From Cryptomeria japonica (Eukaryota > Streptophyta > Pinopsida > Cupressales > Cupressaceae): DNA of 64,000 bases. The stretch lies in contig NC_081412.1 of assembly GCF_030272615.1 (NCBI RefSeq), positions 480,181,157-480,245,156 on the forward strand. Reading direction: 5' to 3'. Shown here one piece after another: positions 60,346 through 64,000 of this stretch (within the stretch, counting starts at the first letter, position 1; each line of letters begins with the position of its first letter). The notes below the pieces were generated by a model. The model was not told the DNA's origin. It saw nothing but the letters and a program-made list of their open reading frames with translations, and searched no databases. The position numbers and the translations under genes are program-made.

Positions 60346-60351
60346 GTTATC

Positions 60352-61940
60352 TGTAGACACCTAAAACTTGCACAACTAATTAAATGAATTTTATGCATTT
60401 AATCATCATTTATTCGCCTATTAATTAGACTAAGGTTTAATTAATATCCCTATTCTTCCAATCAACCTATTAATCAAATTAAATATTTGATTAAAATCAT
60501 TTTCTTCTAGCCTAACCTATTAATTAAACTAAGGTTTGGTTAAGTACCCTTTAGCCATTTAATTGAATAAATCTTATTTATTTAATTAAAACCCCCCTTT
60601 TCCCTTTTAATTGAATTTACATTTGATTAAAAAAATCCCTTTGCATTTAAATAAATCATTATTTATTTGTGAATAGTCCCCCCACTTGCAAAATCCTACA
60701 AATGCAAGTTGCACCCCTTTTGGCTAAAATAAATCTTTTATTTTATCTAAAAATGCCTATTTTCCTCCAGTTGCATTCTCCTACATTTTCCATTGCATGC
60801 TAATATTCTTCTATAACCCCTCTAATCCCTCATTAATTATCCTAGTTCTTCTAGTTATGTCACATCCCTAAATTTGGGGGAGTCACTTCTCCAAATTTGG
60901 AAGAAAGTCTTCTAAATGCATTTAAGACTTTATTTTCTTCAACAAGTTAACTTGTTGAATCTTCCAAAGTTTGTAAGGCTTTTACATGAGACTTAAAGGT
61001 TATCTAACTTTCAACAATTTAAACTCCAAAGTCTTCAAAAGGCATTTAATGCCTCTTACAAGACATCATCCTAGCCCATGATGGTTGTCCCTTTGACCAT
61101 CCTTCAACTTTGCACAAGAGTTTACCTCTTGGACAATAGCATGCTCCCTCGGATAATAGCATTATCCAATGATTTCATCCCTTGAGGTTATCCCTAATTC
61201 TTTCTTAGCATCTAATGCTTGTTTAGCATCCTCTCAAGCCATCTCAAGGTCACATTTATCAACTTGGGATTGGATTGAATTGCCCTCAGGGATTGATAAC
61301 TTTCCATCCTAGCCCTTGTTGAAATTGCTCAATCTCAACCATCCATTTCTCTAGTTTTCCTATAAATATAGCCCCTTCCTTCACTCTTGGGGATCCATCA
61401 TCTTGTACATCAAACTTATAGTCATTTTGCAGGTTATCAAGGAGCTCAATTTGTCATCTTCAAGCACTTAGATCATCTTAGTTGCATGCTAATTTAGCTT
61501 TCATCATGTTGATAGTATCATGCTAATCCCATTTTCATTCTAGCTTAATTCATAGTCATTGTATATTAATTTCATAGCAATCTCCATGTTATTTTAATTA
61601 GCACACCTAAGCTTTCAATTTGGAATCTATCTTAGTGTCATATCTTGCATTCCATCTTTTCATATCATTTGATCACCTTGCTAGGATCTTAGTTGCATTC
61701 ATTTTGATCTTGGTATATCCTTCAATATCATTCTTTAGGTTGACATCTAAAAGATCAAGTGCTCTTCCAAGTGAGAGCCAACTTGAATCTTGAAGATCCT
61801 TGGAGATAGAGGAATATGAGACATGCTTGGGGTTCTCGATTTTGAAGCTAACTTAGTTTAGTTTCTATTTTGATTTCTAACTCTAACATAATGTTTCATG
61901 TGTGTGTTTGATGTTGTTTGATTCTCTTTTGCAGATTCCA
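60352..61940 (+). mobile_element. 5' LTR of element 4
   Basis: The LTR starts TGTAGACACCTAAAAC and probably ends GCAGATTCCA; its length is 1,589 bp. It shares with LTR A the AT-rich first part with tta-att words, the segment on 'accctt' and 'cattaactcc'-like phrases, the TATA region (61361-61370) and the closing g-ttgattga-like sequence. The end was placed by alignment to LTR A and is uncertain by a few bases. Confidence 0.75.
61361..61370 (+). promoter_or_regulatory. TATA box of the element 4 LTR
   Basis: TATAAATATA followed by gccccttcct occupies the same relative place as TATAAATAG in LTRs A and B. It marks the likely U3/R border region. Confidence 0.62.
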
Positions 61941-64000
61941 CACTTTTCAGCATACATTTTTAGCACCCACCATGGGCTCGACCCCTAAATTTATCAAAAT
62001 GTTAACCTTTTTGCACAAGTCTGGCCCAAAATTTGACATAATCTTTAGCGCATACATCGACTATTGTATAATGCATACATGGTATGGAGTAGCACATCTG
62101 CGCTCTGTTCTAGCGCAACCGTGCTCTGTTCCAGCGCATCTGTGCTCTGTTACAGTGCATATAAACATTCTCTTAGCGCATTTGTTTCCTGTGGATTTTC
62201 TTGTCTTTCTGTCTGATAAATTTATTTTAGCGCATACGTAGTCTGTTTTAGTGCATATGAAGTACTTTGTGGTGCATTTGTCCTCTGTTATAGTGCATAT
62301 GTGAAATATTTTAGCACATACGTTCTCTGTTGTAACGCATTTGTAACAGAGGCAAAAATTGTAACCCAAACTTGGAATTTAGGCTTATCTAATCCCACAA
62401 GGAGATTTTATGCTTTGCTAACTTCTTTTCTTGCAGGTTCCTAACAAATTCTTGCAGGTTGAAGGAGTTAAATTAGGATTTTTCATTTCTTTCTAGCTTT
62501 CTTTTAAGTTGGTTAAAAATAATTCATATTTCCTTTTTGGTAAAAAGAACCTCACAATTTTGTTTTGGTGCTCTAAAATAAATCAAACTTGTCTTTAGGG
62601 CTCTAAAAAGAACACCACTTGCAAAGGTTAAAAAGAATAACAAATCAAACCTTCATTTTCTTGCAAGTTAGGAGTAAAAACACCTCAATTTGGGCTCTAA
62701 AAAGAACAAACAATCTTTCATTTTATTGCAAAGGTAAAATTCACAATCAATCTTTATTTGCAAGTTAAAAAGAACAATCAACTTGTCCCTTTTTGCAAAA
62801 TGGTTTAATTTATTGCAACGATTTTCATTTTGTTGACCAGGATTTTCAATTCCTAGTTTAGAAAATCATTGCTATGTGGGACTAAAAGAACACCATGTTT
62901 TATTGGAGCACCATCTCCAATTAGGACTTAGAAAACAATTGATTTGAAAGGGTAAAAATAAATTTGTGTGCTTTGTCTTGAGTGGTAGGTATATGCTCTC
63001 CCCTTAATTGGGTGACCAAAAAGCCAAACCCACTCTTTTCATGCTTTATTTACTTTCAAGCATTTAAAACCTTTAGAGGGCCTCCCTTCCCGAATGCCTT
63101 AAGGGGGCTAGTGAGAAGGGAACGACCCAAGTGGGAAACGACTAAAGCCAAGTTTACCAACCCACTATAATCAAATGTGGATGCTGATGAAAATCCCCTC
63201 CAACGACAATGTGTATTTGATAGCCTTCCCATAGAACCCTTGTGATGTGAAAAGCCTTTGTTCTAAAGGTTGGGAAGTCTCTCAATTGAGGTTATCATTT
63301 GTCGTGCCGAACAAAACCTTTACTACGAACCATAGAAATAGAAAGCTTGACTCGAGTCAGTTGCCATACATTGGCAATATCATAGTGCAAGGGTAGGGAA
63401 GAATCCACCCCCAAGATATCTCACCATACATCTCTTAAGATAACTACTCAATTGAGGAGCAATCCTCTTTGGGTTAATTTCTAGAAAAAGGCAAAAAAAA
63501 TGGGTGCCCCCTAGGGGTGACACGGTTGTTTGAGTTGAAGGAGTATCGAGTTGTGGGATATGGTATTGTCAATGATCCTTGAATATAGAGTCTAATTGGA
63601 GTGTCTTATTTGTATCCAAACCAGTGAAAACATTGGGGATTTGAACACGTCCTCAAAGAACATACACTAAATGTTTAGCATTAGGATGACCATTGTCTTC
63701 ATGTGTGCTATGTATTCTTGTCACAGATGTTAAAACATCTTGCAAAAATATCAATCAACCAACTCAAAAATTAGTTCAAACAAAGAGAATCACAAGTGGA
63801 GGAGATTTTCAAATCCAACAAAGCACCTTTTGAGGTCGTTATCAACTTTTCAACTATCTTTGGGCAAGACTTTTATCCAACAAGATTAGAAGAGTATCAA
63901 ACCAAGTGGTCACAAGTTATCATCCAAACTATCTCAACAACAATACCTAGCTAGGTATTTAGGTTTGTCAAATTTAGTTTCCATATCAGGAAACTTGATC
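61941..64000 (+). other. Leader of element 4
   Basis: Apart from the 21-bp array at 62047-62340 this stretch is non-coding. It is rich in 'ctaaaaagaacaa' phrases (62560-62960) that also occur at 180-540 in element 1. No gag start was found before the window ends. A primer binding site could not be named from the bases after 61940. Confidence 0.6.
62047..62340 (+). repeat. 21-bp-period array with AGCGCAT core
   Basis: The core agcgcat or a near variant stands at 62070, 62091, 62112, 62133, 62154 and 62175, and after a 54-bp gap at 62229, 62250, 62271, 62292, 62313 and 62334. The step is exactly 21 bp in both blocks. A further core lies at 62047. A second shared word, ctctgttcta or like it, follows each core. 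Remains of a similar motif (tagcgctat) are at the window start, in the matching leader of element 1. Confidence 0.82.

Larger units (their letters stand above)
57438..60351 (-). mobile_element. LINE 3' part: RNase H, an unknown ORF and LINE tail
   Basis: On the minus strand the order is RNase H (60345-59880), an unrecognised decayed ORF (about 59840-57636), a 3' UTR and a tail ending ctttcttaataaaaaacaat. The tail matches the short LINE at 49992, including the hairpin AGGGTCAACGCCCT (57466-57479). The right end is cut by the insertion of element 4 at 60352, so endonuclease and RT should lie beyond the window. Whether RNase H and the unknown ORF belong to one element or to two abutting ones is not settled. 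Confidence 0.6.
60352..64000 (+). mobile_element. Element 4: Tat-like Ty3/gypsy element, 5' LTR and leader
   Basis: An LTR related to LTRs A and B is followed by a leader related to 1-2368. Gag is not reached before the window ends. The element splits the LINE RNase H at 60351/60352, so it is younger than that LINE. The target duplication cannot be checked because the right end is outside the window. Confidence 0.8.

Noticed and set aside
62061-62369. 102-codon minus-strand frame with repeated C-A-K and T-E motifs
   Set aside because: Each 21-bp unit encodes seven residues, so the apparent protein repeat is the DNA array.

Overview
The window looks like nuclear DNA of a seed plant with a very repeat-rich genome, probably a gymnosperm such as a conifer; this is inference from content, and the species was not identified. 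Most of the 64 kb is nested retrotransposon sequence. One intact host gene is recognisable.

Layout. (1) 1-15257: a large Ty3/gypsy element of the Tat type, whose 5' LTR lies left of the window. It has a long leader, then one unbroken gag-pol reading frame (2369-9655) stopped only by four in-frame nonsense codons, then a 2.5-kb 3' region with 30-bp and 32-bp repeat arrays. It ends in an LTR that is duplicated together with the 157 bp in front of it. (2) 15258-about 21000: the 3' part of an older, heavily decayed Tat-like element with domain order RNase H, RT, RNase H, integrase, and an extra coiled-coil ORF after the integrase. Element 1 appears to have inserted into it. (3) 22267-38707: a Ty3/gypsy chromovirus-like element with both LTRs, a tRNA-Met primer site, a polypurine tract and a perfect TGCAG target duplication. 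Its 3' LTR is split by a near-complete L1-type LINE (30571-38416, minus strand) with a 19-bp target duplication, two ORFs overlapping by ATGA, and a UUCG hairpin next to the poly(A). (4) 38713-51500: mostly AT-rich DNA with a decayed 44-bp-period array, a gag-only Ty1/copia remnant, the first copy of a duplicated segment, a LINE endonuclease fragment and a short 5'-truncated LINE. (5) 51505-54245: an intact eight-exon minus-strand gene for a 278-residue HAD-family hydrolase of the pyrimidine 5'-nucleotidase / SDT1 type, with TATA-like box and poly(A) signal. (6) 54865-57437: the second copy of the duplicated segment, in which one 103-bp unit has expanded into a higher-order minisatellite. (7) 57438-60351: the 3' part of a LINE, with an RNase H domain followed by an unrecognised ORF and a LINE-type 3' tail. 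(8) 60352-64000: 5' LTR and leader of another Tat-like element, with a strict 21-bp array in the leader.

Relative ages follow from the nesting: LINE after element 3; element 1 after element 2; element 4 after the LINE at 57.4-60.3 kb. Most of the nonsense codons that break the retrotransposon frames look like C-to-T changes on one strand or the other, as expected of long-term cytosine methylation.

The HAD gene is the only sequence here that looks like an active host gene. No tRNA or rRNA gene or CRISPR array was seen.
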